Shown here piece after piece: positions 45,772 to 55,126 of a stretch of DNA of 64,000 bases. Source of the DNA: Fen-455 sp050012675 (GTDB taxonomy: Bacteria; Actinomycetota; Acidimicrobiia; Acidimicrobiales; Bog-793); the NCBI GenBank assembly GCA_050012675.1, contig JBEKGS010000009.1, forward strand, positions 1 through 64,000, given 5' to 3'. The stretch's first letter is position 1. The number at the start of each line of letters is the position of its first letter. A program made the position numbers and the translations under genes. A model generated the notes under the pieces. It did not search any database and was not told where the DNA came from. It saw only the letters and a program-made list of their open reading frames with translations.

Positions 45772-46155
45772 CGGCTTTCACCCCTATCCTCGGCGTTGAC
45801 CTGAGTACCGGCCCGAGCGCGAAAGCGCGGGCCTACCAAGGAAGTGTCGCTGCCACGCAGAACACGTCGAGGTGGTTAGCCTCACCGACCTGGTTCAAGC
45901 CAGTACGACGGGCGTGGACGCCGGTAGCGCGGACCTGCGCCCGGGCCACGTTCCTCGCCCCCCGGCCCGGGCACCGGTCAAGAGCGACTCTATTGGCCAC
46001 TCGCCCTTTGTTGCGCCGAGTGAGCGTGAACATTGCGCTAATCCGGGATGAACATCTCCGGTCGAACCGACGCGGCGAAAAGGCGCGCCTGGACGGCGCA
46101 CGACGCAGTTGGGTACGGGAACCGCTCTCGGACGAATGCCGCTGAGCGACGGCGC
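45772..46155. other. Intergenic, no recognised gene; one hairpin
   Basis: Nothing in either strand resembles a protein or tRNA. A GC-rich hairpin with a GAAA loop lies at 45811-45833 (GCCC and GCGC pairing with GCGC and GGGC around GAAA, with a 2-base bulge). It could be a terminator or leader for the SRPBCC gene on the minus strand. Upstream sequence of that gene should be here. Confidence 0.4.
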
Positions 46156-46395
46156 CTAGGCGGAAACCTGGTAGTGCCTCCCGCACGGACACAGCTTGTA
46201 GCTCGCACCGTGGCCGTGGATCTCGCACCAGCCCAGCCTGAAGTTCCCGCTGTGGGCCTGCACGAGTTGCCAATGTTCCGGGCAGAGATTCACAGGCGCC
46301 ACACGATGATCACCAACCGCGGCCGGCCACGGATAGCTCTTGACGCCCTCCACGGTCTCGCAGAACACGCACTCGCCTGTCGCTTCTTCGGGCAT
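46156..46395 (-). CDS. Small Cys/His-rich protein, probable zinc ribbon
   Basis: 79 residues, MPEEATGECVFCETVEG at the N-terminus and LCPEHW, GWCEIHGHGA and LCPCGRHYQVSA after it. Cys and His are spaced as CxxC-type metal knuckles, so it probably binds zinc. No family is recognised. The start is fixed by a ribosome site (GAAAGGTGAGG) just before ATG 46395; the frame stays open far upstream through the tmRNA, which is not coding. It lies immediately downstream of the tmRNA. Confidence 0.7.
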   Translation of the reverse strand: MPEEATGECVFCETVEGVKSYPWPAAVGDHRVAPVNLCPEHWQLVQAHSGNFRLGWCEIHGHGASYKLCPCGRHYQVSA

Positions 46396-46440
46396 AACCT
46401 CACCTTTCTCGCGTCTCAGGTTTGTGTCACGTTCTGGGCC

Positions 46441-46464
46441 GACCCGGGGCGAATGCCCCGGGTC
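46441..46464 (-). terminator. Hairpin downstream of tmRNA
   Basis: GACCCGGGGC at 46441-46450 is a perfect inverted repeat of GCCCCGGGTC at 46455-46464 with a 4-base loop. It begins 14 bases past the tmRNA 3' end on the transcribed (minus) strand, so it likely ends tmRNA transcription. There is no T-run beyond it. Confidence 0.6.
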
Positions 46465-46477
46465 ATGCCTCAGAATC

Positions 46478-46830
<353 letters not shown>

Positions 46831-46868
46831 TTATGGGTTTCGTGTTCCTGACACGAGGATATCGCCTC

Positions 46869-47414
46869 TCAGGTGCCTGGCCGCCTGCGCTGGTGTTCGC
46901 GGATGACGCGCTCCGCCTCCCGGTTCGCGTCACGCTCCGCGATGGCGTGTCGCTTGTCGTACAGGCGGCGTCCCCGCGCGAGCGCGAGCTCGACCTTGGC
47001 GAGACCGTCCTTGAAGTAGATGCTGAGCGGCACGAGAGTGAGAGCCTTTTGGGCGACGCGACCGGACAGCTCGTCGATCTGTTGGCGGTGCAGCAGCAGT
47101 TTGCGCGCCCTGACGGGATCGAAACGTCCATATCCGGACGCGTATTCATAAGGAGCCAGATGGGCCCCCAAGAGCCACAGTTCGCCGTCTTCGATCCTGG
47201 CGTAAGCGTCCTGCAGCGACACCTGTCCCAGTCGAAGCGTCTTGACCTCGGCCCCTTTCAGGGCGATGCCGCACTCATAGACCTCGAGGATGTCGTAGTC
47301 GTGCCGAGCGCGCCGGTTGCGCGCGACGTTGCGGAGCACCGGCTCGTGGGAATCGGCTGGCGCCCTGGGCTTACCCGGGCTGCGCTGAGTCGCGGCGGGT
47401 TTCCTCGTGGCCAT
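46869..47414 (-). CDS. smpB: SsrA-binding protein SmpB
   Basis: 181 residues. SmpB core: VARNRRARHDYDILEVYECG, IALKGAEVKTLRLGQVSLQD, YARIEDGELWLLGAHLAPYE, LLLHRQQIDEL, and the basic C-terminal tail starting ALARGRRLYDKRHAIAERD, which sits in the mRNA channel. The ~25-residue N-terminal extension rich in Pro/Arg is common in actinobacteria. It binds tmRNA and delivers it to stalled ribosomes. Divergent from the JAMM protease gene across 27 bp. Confidence 0.96.
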   Translation of the reverse strand: MATRKPAATQRSPGKPRAPADSHEPVLRNVARNRRARHDYDILEVYECGIALKGAEVKTLRLGQVSLQDAYARIEDGELWLLGAHLAPYEYASGYGRFDPVRARKLLLHRQQIDELSGRVAQKALTLVPLSIYFKDGLAKVELALARGRRLYDKRHAIAERDANREAERVIREHQRRRPGT

Positions 47415-47441
47415 CGCGCCAAACGCTACCGTGCTGGCCTG

Positions 47442-47924
47442 ATGAGTGATTCCGAGCCCGCCCTGTCACAAGCGCCGGGGCCGTCGGCACCCGTGCCCTT
47501 GGCACAGGGCACGACAGGCCTGCGCTTGACCCGATCTCACGTGGATGAAATGGTCGGGCACTGTCTGTCTGTCTACCCGGAGGAAGGTTGTGGCCTTCTC
47601 ACCGGGGACCCGGTCTCTGGCACCGTCACCTCCGTGCACCCCACGACGAACCGGGCCGCGTCGGCGCGCCTGTACACGGTCGATCCTCGTGAGCACCTGC
47701 TGATCGAGCGGGCCGCGGAGGCAATCGGCAACGCCGTGATCGGTGTCTTCCACTCTCACACCACGACAGACGCCTACCCGTCGCCGACAGATGTCGCTCA
47801 GGCGCCGGATCCGTCCTGGCACTACGTGGTCGTCTCGCTCCGCCAGCAAGCCACGGCAATTCGTTGCTACAGGATCGTGGAGAGCGCCGTGACCGAGGAG
47901 GCGATCGAGGCGAGTGACACCTGA
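47442..47924 (+). CDS. JAMM/Mov34-domain metalloprotease (Mec-like)
   Basis: 160 residues with a canonical JAMM motif HSHTTTDAYPSPTD (H-x-H-x7-S-x2-D) preceded by the Glu-bearing YPEEGCGLLTGD. Bacterial members such as mycobacterial Mec remove cysteine from the C-terminus of the sulfur carrier CysO, or process ubiquitin-like proteins. The order JAMM, rph, rdgB on one strand resembles the mycobacterial mec-to-rdgB region, but cysO and cysM are not present here. Starts with ATG 47442. Confidence 0.85.
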   Translation: MSDSEPALSQAPGPSAPVPLAQGTTGLRLTRSHVDEMVGHCLSVYPEEGCGLLTGDPVSGTVTSVHPTTNRAASARLYTVDPREHLLIERAAEAIGNAVIGVFHSHTTTDAYPSPTDVAQAPDPSWHYVVVSLRQQATAIRCYRIVESAVTEEAIEASDT

Positions 47925-48035
47925 GCTGAGCCGACAGTTGAGCTGTGCCACGGGCCGTGGCGTTCATGCCGCCTCGCGGTGCTCCTGTCACCGCGGCTCC
48001 TGGCCGCGCCCGCCCGGGCCGGGTACCCTGCCGGG

Positions 48036-48818
48036 ATGACCGACCCGCAACCGCTTCCCATTAGGCGCCCACGTCACGACGGTCGGGCAGACGACGAGCT
48101 CCGCCCGGGCTTTTTCGTCCGGGACTTCACCGAGTTCGCCGCCGGCTCGGTGCTGGCGGTCTCGGGTCGCACGAAGGTCCTGTGTACCGCATCGGTCGAC
48201 GAGGACGTCCCGAGATGGATGCGCGGTACCCGGCGCGGCTGGGTGACCGCCGAGTATTCGCTGCTGCCGGGTTCATCGCCCGAACGTGTGAACAGGGAGG
48301 CGACCAAAGGCCGCCAGTCCGGGCGGACCCAGGAGATACAGCGGCTGATCGGTCGGGCGTTGCGCGCCATCATCGACCTCGAGGCGCTCGGCGAGCGGCA
48401 GATAATCGTCGACTGCGACGTGCTGCAGGCGGACGGCGGTACGCGCACGGCCGCGATATCGGGCGCCTATGTCGCCCTACACGACGCCTGCTCGAGACTC
48501 TGCTTCCAGGGTGTGATCCCGAGCCATCCGGTACGTGAGGCGTGTGCCGCCGTCTCGGTCGGCATCGTTGAGGAGGTGTGCATGTTGGACCTCGATTACG
48601 CCGAGGACTCTGCGGCCGAGGTCGACATGAACGTCGTGATGACATCCTCGGGGCGCTTTGTCGAGGTACAGGGGACCGCCGAGGGGCTGCCGTTCGCCCG
48701 TAACGAGCTCGACCAGCTGCTAGCCCTTGCCGAGCTCGGCATCAACCAGATCCTCGAGATCCAAGCTGAGGTCCTGGCGACACCCCCTGTAGACCGCTCC
48801 CAGACCGTCACACACTGA
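48036..48818 (+). CDS. rph: Ribonuclease PH
   Basis: 260 residues. 3'-to-5' phosphorolytic exoribonuclease that trims tRNA 3' ends. Recognised from RTKVLCTASVDEDVPRWMRG, GWVTAEYSLLPGSSPERVNR, RQSGRTQEIQRLIGRALRAI, DCDVLQADGGTRTAAISGA and LDLDYAEDSAAEVDMNVV. Length and motifs are standard, so the enzyme should be active. rdgB follows after 38 bp. Confidence 0.95.
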   Translation: MTDPQPLPIRRPRHDGRADDELRPGFFVRDFTEFAAGSVLAVSGRTKVLCTASVDEDVPRWMRGTRRGWVTAEYSLLPGSSPERVNREATKGRQSGRTQEIQRLIGRALRAIIDLEALGERQIIVDCDVLQADGGTRTAAISGAYVALHDACSRLCFQGVIPSHPVREACAAVSVGIVEEVCMLDLDYAEDSAAEVDMNVVMTSSGRFVEVQGTAEGLPFARNELDQLLALAELGINQILEIQAEVLATPPVDRSQTVTH

Positions 48819-48856
48819 CTGTCTGGGGAGGGGCGGAAGAAGGTACGAGGTCCCAC

Positions 48857-49483
48857 ATGCGCTTGGTGTTGGCGACGGCGAATCCCGACAAGGCTGCGGA
48901 GTTGCAGGCCATTTTGCGAGACGAGCTCGATGACCTCGTCGAGCTCGTCGCCCGACCGCACGGAGTCGGCGCGGTCGAGGAAACAGGCGAGAGCCTCGAG
49001 GACAACGCTCGCCTCAAGGCTGTCGCACTTGTGGCGGCCACCGGCGAGGCGGCTGTCGCCGATGACACCGGTCTCGAAGTGGCAGCGCTCGACGGCGCTC
49101 CTGGTGTTTGGTCGGCCCGCTTTGCCGGCGACAACGCCACCTACGGCGACAACGTCGCCAAGCTGCTCACCGTGCTCGAGGGCGAGGCCGACCGCCGGGC
49201 GTGGTTTCGCACCGTGGTCGTCTGTCGCTTTCCCGACGGCACGGAGATCATCAGCGAGGGCGTCGTCAAAGGCGAGATCCTGGCGGCCCCTCGCGGGCTC
49301 TCGGGTTTCGGCTACGACCCGGTGTTCGCGCCCGAAGGCGGGGGAGGCCGAACGTTCGCGGAGATGAGCACGGAGGAGAAGCACGCGCTTTCACACCGCG
49401 GTCGCGCCCTTCGGTCATTTGTCGAGAGCCTGAAGAGGTCAGAAGAGCTCGGCCGAGGCCCCTCGCCGGGGTCAGCAACTTGA
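48857..49483 (+). CDS. rdgB: XTP/dITP diphosphohydrolase RdgB
   Basis: 208 residues. House-cleaning pyrophosphatase removing deaminated purine nucleotides (ITP, dITP, XTP). Motifs: VLATANPDKAAEL (the SxNxxK-type substrate loop, here TANPDK), ADDTGLEVAALDGAPGVWSA, and SGFGYDPVFAPEG. The C-terminal SHRGRALR helix matches the family. It is the second gene of the rph operon. Confidence 0.95.
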   Translation: MRLVLATANPDKAAELQAILRDELDDLVELVARPHGVGAVEETGESLEDNARLKAVALVAATGEAAVADDTGLEVAALDGAPGVWSARFAGDNATYGDNVAKLLTVLEGEADRRAWFRTVVVCRFPDGTEIISEGVVKGEILAAPRGLSGFGYDPVFAPEGGGGRTFAEMSTEEKHALSHRGRALRSFVESLKRSEELGRGPSPGSAT

Positions 49484-49534
49484 TGATTTGCCGCGCCGCG
49501 CCATCGCGTCAGCGGAGCGACGTCTCCGGCCAAG

Positions 49535-49571
49535 AGATCTGGAGTCACGAGCGCGCCAGATCTTCGTTTTT
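49535..49571 (+). terminator. Intrinsic terminator after rdgB (or operator of the Phd-RelE fusion)
   Basis: AGATCTGG (49535-49542) pairs with CCAGATCT (49556-49563) around a 13-base loop and is followed by TCGTTTTTCT. The stem and T-run suit a Rho-independent terminator. Because it lies 34 bp before the antitoxin start, the palindrome might also be bound by the Phd-like domain. Confidence 0.55.
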
Positions 49572-49604
49572 CTGGCTGAGCGCAAGGAGATATACGCTTG
49601 GCCA

Positions 49605-50213
49605 ATGGCTGCGGTCGCGGGCAAGGGCGACAACGTCGACGACGTAGTCGACCACGTCCTAAGCACGCGGGAGCGCATCCTCGTCGAACGGGATGGTGCT
49701 CCGGCGGCAGTCATACTGTCGGCCCGCGAGCTGGAAGGTCTCGAGTACACGATCGACCTGTTGTCCGAGCCGAAGACGGTGCGCCGCATCCTCGAAGCCG
49801 AGGCTGCTCTTCAAAGCGGCAACCTCTACATGGGTGAGGAGTTGGCGGCGCTCGACCCGGACGCACGTTTTGTCGTGCGGGCTGTGACCGGAGGCGTGGC
49901 GCTCGCGGCGGCGGTGCGAACGACTCCGGACAGCCGCTGGGGGCTCGTCGCGAGCGAGCCGGCGCGAAAGGCGCTCGACGAGCTCCAATTCCACGTCGCG
50001 GACGAGGCGAGGCGCTTCATCTTCGGCCAGCTGCTGGTTGACCCCGTCGCGTCTGGCGTGGAGCTTCATGGCTTCCTGGCCAGGCGCCTGGCCGCGCGTG
50101 TCGAGACCGCCCTAGTCGTCTACCGGCTGGACAGTGTCAAACGCGTCGTTCGCCTGGTGGAGGTGCTGAACATTGGTGGCCTCGTAGGCCGCCATGACAG
50201 CCGCCACTGGTAG
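49605..50213 (+). CDS. Single-chain fusion of Phd/YefM-like antitoxin and RelE-like toxin
   Basis: 202 residues in one frame. Residues 1-85 read as a Phd/YefM antitoxin: VDHVLSTRERILVERDGAPA, then ILSARELEGLEYTIDLLSEP and EAEAALQSGNLY. A 25-residue Ala/Val linker leads to a RelE-like toxin at ~111-202: RWGLVASEPARKALDEL, FIFGQLLVDPV, and ALVVYRLDSVKRVVRLVEVL. The C-terminal HR..VYR-type ending and the usual RRG patch of RelE are not kept (LNIGGLVGRH, RLAARVE), so toxicity is doubtful. The ATG at 49605 has AAGGAG 16 bases upstream. Normally these are two overlapping genes. Confidence 0.65.
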   Translation: MAAVAGKGDNVDDVVDHVLSTRERILVERDGAPAAVILSARELEGLEYTIDLLSEPKTVRRILEAEAALQSGNLYMGEELAALDPDARFVVRAVTGGVALAAAVRTTPDSRWGLVASEPARKALDELQFHVADEARRFIFGQLLVDPVASGVELHGFLARRLAARVETALVVYRLDSVKRVVRLVEVLNIGGLVGRHDSRHW

Positions 50214-50787
50214 GGGTCGCCGATCCCGCGGCTTTTCAGCCGGCTGATGGGACACCGGTCGGGCTCTTTGTCTCGCGATTCCACGACGGCGCTGGACCAG
50301 AGGGTGGCTGGGCCGTCCGGGACGGCTTGCAGGCTCCGGGAAGGACTGCGTGCAGGTCTGTGACAAGGCAATCCGCGATCAGATGGCGCAGAGGCCTCGA
50401 GGCCGAGTGCGCCAGTCGACTCACCGCCGCAGGGCATGACGAGATCCCTCCCGGACGCGCTGACATCGGACGGTTGTGCTCGCTCGTCTCGAGGCGAAGA
50501 CGCCGATCGGGTCTGAAGCCCAGCTGCGATTGTGTCCATCAGGCGGCCGAACACGTCGTGACCGGCTCCCGCTCAAGGCGACCGAAGTTCGTTTCCTCGT
50601 CGCCCCGACACGATGGGAAGGGCGCCTCGGCGTGTGGGCGGCGAAAATGCCCGAGCCGGTGGACGCGCCTGAACCGGCAACCGCGTCGACTGCGAACAAC
50701 CAGCCGGCGCTCCTCGGGCTCTCGGGTCTCGGCGGCCAGCATCACGGAGGCCCGCTGCCCGAGACGGCTAGAACGCGCCGGTCAAGC
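50214..50787. other. Intergenic, nothing recognised
   Basis: Lies between the convergent ends of the antitoxin-toxin fusion and the S9 peptidase. Several open frames exist on both strands, but none resembles a protein. A long imperfect hairpin with nested palindrome (GGCGAC at 50577-50582, GTCGCC at 50599-50604) is visible. No tRNA or insertion-sequence ends are seen. Confidence 0.4.
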
Positions 50788-52695
50788 TCAGTGATCGATT
50801 GCGCAGTGGGACGAGAGCCACGCCAACACTCGGGACCAGTAGTCGGCGAGGTGCGCGGTCTCGGTGATCTGGTGGCCCTCTCGGGGGTAGATGACCATTT
50901 CCACCTCGGCGCCAGCGGCCGTGAGGGCTCCGTACAGCTCGTGGGCCTGGGCGACGGGTACGCAGCTGTCGTTCGCGCCGTGCAGTATGAGCGTGGGCGC
51001 CACCGCGCCGCTGCACCGGTAGACGGCCGATCGCTCCACGTAAAGTCGCTGGGCGACAGCCGCTGAAGGCGGCCCACCGAGGAGCAGATCGTAGAAGGGG
51101 GCGTTGTTGCAGGTGTGACGGCAGCTCGTAAGGTCGGACATGCCGGCTCCGACGACAGCGCAGGCAACCGGTCGCGTCACGGCAGCCAGAGCCGAGAGAT
51201 AACCCCCGTAGCTCGAGCCCATGACCGCTGGCGCCTGTCTGGGCACTCGCCTGGACGACATCAGAAATTCCGCCCCTGCTAACACGTCTTCGAGCTCAGC
51301 ACCGCCTGGGTCGCCATGGTTCGCCTTCGCGAACTCGCCGCCACGGCCCGGGCCGCCTCGCTGGTTCGCCAACAGCACGCAGTAGCCCGCTTCGAGCAAC
51401 CGATTGGCGTGATGGGGATCGAAGCTGTGGTGATGAGCGAGGCTCGGTCCGCCGTGGATGAGCACGACGAGTGATCCGGCGTGCGCGCAACCCGCGCCAG
51501 GGCGGGAGGCGTCGGACTGCAGGAAAAGGCCCTGAATGTTTATTCCCCCCGGTCCTTGCCACGAGACCTCCTCGACCGAGAGGCCGCTTGGTACGGCACC
51601 GCTGCCTTCGACCCAGGGCTCGAAACGCCCGCCGGCACGGAGCACGGCGACCTGGCGGGGGGTGCGCTCGTCCGAGCGACAGGTCACTATCGTCTCCCCA
51701 TCCTCCGAGACGACGAGCGACGGCCGCGATGGCGAGTTCATGAGGGAGGCCGCCACGTGAGTGGCGCTCTCTGTCTGAACAGGCACCCCGCTCTCGTCAA
51801 AAGAGACGGTTCCAAACGAGGTGCCCAGGTTCTTCCAACCGGCAAAGTGAAGGTGACCGCGTCCGTCGAACTCGACATAGGTGACATCGGCACCGAGGTT
51901 CGCCAAACGATGCTGGACGACGCCGTCGGCGGTGAGGATGACGACCTCGCCGGCGACTAGTCCGCGGTCACTTGCCCAGCCCTCGACAAAGGCGACGCGA
52001 CCTGACACGGGGTCAGCCGCCAGACCCATGACCTGCCAATTGGGTCGATAGAGAACCTCGACGCTCCCCGAGGCATGGTCCAAGCGCCCGATCCAGGCCG
52101 AATACCAGGCGGCTTCGCCTGACCCTGACGAACAGACGCATATGGTGACGTCGGGATCAAGCGGGGCGATCTCCCAGATAGAGAGCTCCGGTGATGTGAC
52201 CGCCCACGCCCCTTGGCCTTCGATGTCCAACTGCCAGAGCCGCTGGCCTCTCCCAGGACTCGTCACGAAGGGATCGGCATGCGACTGTTCCCGCCGCGTG
52301 CCTGAGGTCAGCGAGTCACTGTCGGACCCAGGTTCGGCCACGACCGCCAGCACCGCCTTCCCGTCTGCGCGCCAGGCGACCTGTTGCGCAGAGCCCGCAA
52401 GCGTGCCCAATCGAACCGAGGGTGCGTCGTCTCCGACCAGGCTGAAGATCCCGATTGTCGTTGTCTCTTCCTCGACAAAGGCGACGGCCAACCGCCCTCC
52501 CTCACGGTCAAGGGCCGGCGGCGCGCTCGGCACCAGCTCGCTCAAGCGCTCCGGTGTCTCGCCGATCCGTCCCCAATAGAGGCCTTCGTCTCCGTTCGGT
52601 CCGGCACCGTATGGAGGCATCCGCACAAAGCCGGCGCTCGACCCGTCCGGAGCGACCACCGGCCACTGCGGTATGCCCTGGAGCGCTTCGCTCAT
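50788..52695 (-). CDS. S9 (prolyl oligopeptidase family) serine peptidase
   Basis: 635 residues. The N-terminal ~360 residues form a WD-like/propeller domain (WRADGKAVLAVVAEPG, VVSEDGETIVTCRS). The C-terminal alpha/beta-hydrolase domain has the oxyanion region LVVLIHGGP, the nucleophile in VMGSSYGGYLSALAAV, Asp in ILHGANDSCVP and His in YPREGHQITE, a complete triad. Such enzymes cleave short peptides, often next to proline. There is no signal peptide, so it is cytosolic. Adjacent to a peptide importer and hydroxyproline genes, it likely hydrolyses imported proline/hydroxyproline peptides. Confidence 0.85.
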   Translation of the reverse strand: MSEALQGIPQWPVVAPDGSSAGFVRMPPYGAGPNGDEGLYWGRIGETPERLSELVPSAPPALDREGGRLAVAFVEEETTTIGIFSLVGDDAPSVRLGTLAGSAQQVAWRADGKAVLAVVAEPGSDSDSLTSGTRREQSHADPFVTSPGRGQRLWQLDIEGQGAWAVTSPELSIWEIAPLDPDVTICVCSSGSGEAAWYSAWIGRLDHASGSVEVLYRPNWQVMGLAADPVSGRVAFVEGWASDRGLVAGEVVILTADGVVQHRLANLGADVTYVEFDGRGHLHFAGWKNLGTSFGTVSFDESGVPVQTESATHVAASLMNSPSRPSLVVSEDGETIVTCRSDERTPRQVAVLRAGGRFEPWVEGSGAVPSGLSVEEVSWQGPGGINIQGLFLQSDASRPGAGCAHAGSLVVLIHGGPSLAHHHSFDPHHANRLLEAGYCVLLANQRGGPGRGGEFAKANHGDPGGAELEDVLAGAEFLMSSRRVPRQAPAVMGSSYGGYLSALAAVTRPVACAVVGAGMSDLTSCRHTCNNAPFYDLLLGGPPSAAVAQRLYVERSAVYRCSGAVAPTLILHGANDSCVPVAQAHELYGALTAAGAEVEMVIYPREGHQITETAHLADYWSRVLAWLSSHCAIDH

Positions 52696-53172
52696 TTCAT
52701 CACCACTCCCGGTTGTGAACGTTGGTGCAATGCGGTCGTGGCCACCGCAGCGACGGCACCTCGGTCGAGAACTTGTTTTGAGGACGGGGCTGGCGCCACG
52801 CCAGCCAGCGTTTGCACGCTCGAGGGGCTTTCACACCCGCTCATGATGATTGAGGACGTGCCCCGAGTTGGCGATCGACAATTGCCGGGAGTAGTCCAGC
52901 GTTCGGCTCGGACCTCGCGTCGCGCCATTGCGGCCAGGCGTGGACGGTTGTGGGTGCCCTTCGTCACGGCCGACCGCCACGAGCGACAGCCGCACCGGGC
53001 GTGAGCTCGATCGGTGCGCAGCTTCGCGAGGTCGTCCGCCCGCTCGTCGGCGGGCGCGCTGGATGATGTCGGGCCCGAAAGGACTGTCCGTCGGGCGTCT
53101 GTTCCTATGGGACCGTTGAGCGCGATCGGGGTTCGCCTTCTCGGGAGCGCCTCCTGGCGTTGTCGGCCGGCG
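52696..53172. other. Intergenic between permease operon and S9 peptidase; hairpin
   Basis: No gene recognised. A perfect stem GCTGGCG (52789-52795) and CGCCAGC (52799-52805) with a CCA loop might end the importer transcript or precede the peptidase gene. The reading frame at 52692-53219 on the minus strand shows no family sequence. Confidence 0.4.
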
Positions 53173-54138
53173 TCAATGGAGCCTGACGCGCGGATCGAGG
53201 ACGGCGTAGACGACGTCAACGACGATGTTGGCGCTCACGACAGCCGCCGAGGCCACGATCACGACCCCGATGATCACCGGCAAGTCCTGGTTGGTGATCG
53301 CCTGCACCGCGGTATAGCCGAGGCCGGGGAGGCCGTACACGTTCTCGGTGATCACCGCGCCTCCGAGCAGCGAACCGACGTCGATTCCGAACTGCGTGAC
53401 GACCGGTGTGAGCGCGGCGCGCAGGGCGTGGCGAAAGGTGATCCGCGTCTCGGAAAGCCCCTTCGCGCGCGCCGTACGGATGTAGTCCTCGCCGAGGACG
53501 TCGAGCATCGAGGTTCGGGTGAGACGGGTGTAGGCGGCCGCGGAGACGAGGGCGAGGGTCAACCAGGGGAGTATCAGGCCGCGGAACCATTCGAAGAGGC
53601 TCTGGGTCGGCGAGGTGTAGCCCGAGCCGGGGAACCAACGCAGCCCGTGGACGGTGAGTTGGTAGTAGAACACCTCGATCATCAGCAGTCCGAGCACGAA
53701 CGTCGGCATCGAGTAGAAGACAAGTGCGGTGAAGGTCGCCCCGCGGTCGAGCAACGAGCGCGGCCGAATCGCCGAGGCGACGCCGCTCAGCACGCCGAGC
53801 GTGAACCAGATGATCGCGGCGCCTACGGCCAGTGAGAGGGTCACTGGGAATGCCTGGGCGATGATCGAGTTCACCGACTCGCCGTGGTAGTAGTCGTAAC
53901 CGAGATTGCCCTGCAGGAGCTGTGACAGGAAATGTAAGTACTGCACGTACCACGGGCGGTTGAGGAGCAGTCGTCGGGCGATCAGGGCGACAGTCTGCGG
54001 CGGTGCCTCGCGCCCCGCGAGCACGCGCGCCACGTAGCCCGGCCCGGGCCCGACGTAGAAGATGAGATAGACGATGACGGTGACGCAGAACATGACGAGC
54101 GCGCCGAGAAGCAGGCGCCGGACGAGGAAACGGATCAC
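53173..54138 (-). CDS. dppB: DppB-type peptide ABC permease
   Basis: 321 residues with six helices, starting MIRFLVRRLLLGALVMFCVT. The binding-protein-dependent permease loop is seen in EDYIRTARAKGLSETRITFR, the site that docks to the ATPase. The family N-terminal domain with VYLIFYVGPGPGYVARVLAG is present. Fourth gene of a five-gene importer; its ATG overlaps the stop of the DppC gene by 4 bp. Confidence 0.92.
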   Translation of the reverse strand: MIRFLVRRLLLGALVMFCVTVIVYLIFYVGPGPGYVARVLAGREAPPQTVALIARRLLLNRPWYVQYLHFLSQLLQGNLGYDYYHGESVNSIIAQAFPVTLSLAVGAAIIWFTLGVLSGVASAIRPRSLLDRGATFTALVFYSMPTFVLGLLMIEVFYYQLTVHGLRWFPGSGYTSPTQSLFEWFRGLILPWLTLALVSAAAYTRLTRTSMLDVLGEDYIRTARAKGLSETRITFRHALRAALTPVVTQFGIDVGSLLGGAVITENVYGLPGLGYTAVQAITNQDLPVIIGVVIVASAAVVSANIVVDVVYAVLDPRVRLH

Positions 54139-55115
54139 GCCCGGGTCCCGGTCGAGCGGGGGTCGAACGCGTCGCGGATTCCGTCACCGAGGATGTTGAA
54201 CGCCAGTGTCGTGATGATGAGGGCGAGGCACGGGAACACGAGGAACCACCAGGCTTCCTGGTAGTACTGCTGGGCTTCCGCGATCATCGAACCCCAGTCC
54301 GCGGTCGGAGGCGGGACCCCGACGCCGAGAAACGACAGCGAGGCCTCCGAGACGATGCTCAGCGGGATGAGCAGCGTGGCGTAGATGATGATCGGCGCGA
54401 GCACGTTCGGCAGGACGTCGATGACGATGATCCGCCACGAGCCGGCCCCGAGAGAACGCGCCGCCTCGATGTACTCCTTCTCCCGGATCGCGAGCACCTG
54501 GCCGCGCACGATGCGCGCGACGGTTGCCCAGCTGAACGTGCCGATCACGATCACGACTATCCCGATCCCCTGCTGGAGCACGATCGGCCCGATGTGAAGT
54601 GGTGTCACCGAGACGACCGAGGCGAGCGAGATGGCAAAGAGCAGGAACGGGATCGACAGCATGACGTCGACGACGCGGGCAAGCACCGTGTCGACGACGC
54701 GGCCGAAGTAGCCGGCCGCGAGGCCGACGAGAGCCCCGATGGCCACGGCGAGGAGCGTGGCGAGAACCCCGACAAGCAGCGACACCTGCGCTCCGTAGGC
54801 CACGCGCACGAGGACGTCGCGGCCGAGGTCGTCGGTGCCGAAGAGGAACGAGAACGTCGGTGCCTTCGGCAGGCCGTCGATGGTCGTACCGATGGGTGGC
54901 GGGTACTGGACGTCCGGACCATGGCCGATGAGCGCCGCGATCACCGGCGCCAGCACCGCGATGAGGGCGATCATCACCACTACACCGAGCGCGATCATCG
55001 CCGCCCGGTCACGACGCAACTTCGCGAAACCGAGCCGCCACGGGCTCCTGCCCTGGATCACGTCCGCCTGCTCGGTCTCCAGTTCCCAGGGGTCGGGGGC
55101 ACCCGGGACTGGCAT
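54135..55115 (-). CDS. dppC: DppC-type peptide ABC permease
   Basis: 326 residues with the OppC N-terminal segment (PWRLGFAKLRRDRAAMIALG) and FGTDDLGRDVLVRVAYGAQ, then the coupling helix EKEYIEAARSLGAGSWRII. Six helices. The start at ATG 55115 is preferred; the longer frame to 55988 is antisense noise over the ATPase gene. It follows dppF by 11 bp. Confidence 0.92.
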   Translation of the reverse strand: MPVPGAPDPWELETEQADVIQGRSPWRLGFAKLRRDRAAMIALGVVVMIALIAVLAPVIAALIGHGPDVQYPPPIGTTIDGLPKAPTFSFLFGTDDLGRDVLVRVAYGAQVSLLVGVLATLLAVAIGALVGLAAGYFGRVVDTVLARVVDVMLSIPFLLFAISLASVVSVTPLHIGPIVLQQGIGIVVIVIGTFSWATVARIVRGQVLAIREKEYIEAARSLGAGSWRIIVIDVLPNVLAPIIIYATLLIPLSIVSEASLSFLGVGVPPPTADWGSMIAEAQQYYQEAWWFLVFPCLALIITTLAFNILGDGIRDAFDPRSTGTRA

Positions 55116-55126
55116 GTTGCGGAGCC

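Noticed and set aside
45883..45900. T-arm-like GGTTCAAGCC suggesting a tRNA
   Set aside because: The flanking bases do not give a 5-bp stem with a 7-base loop, and no acceptor or anticodon arm is present.
50214..50787. Mobile element or transposase remnant between the antitoxin-toxin fusion and the S9 peptidase
   Set aside because: No transposase or integrase sequence, no terminal inverted repeats and no target duplication seen.
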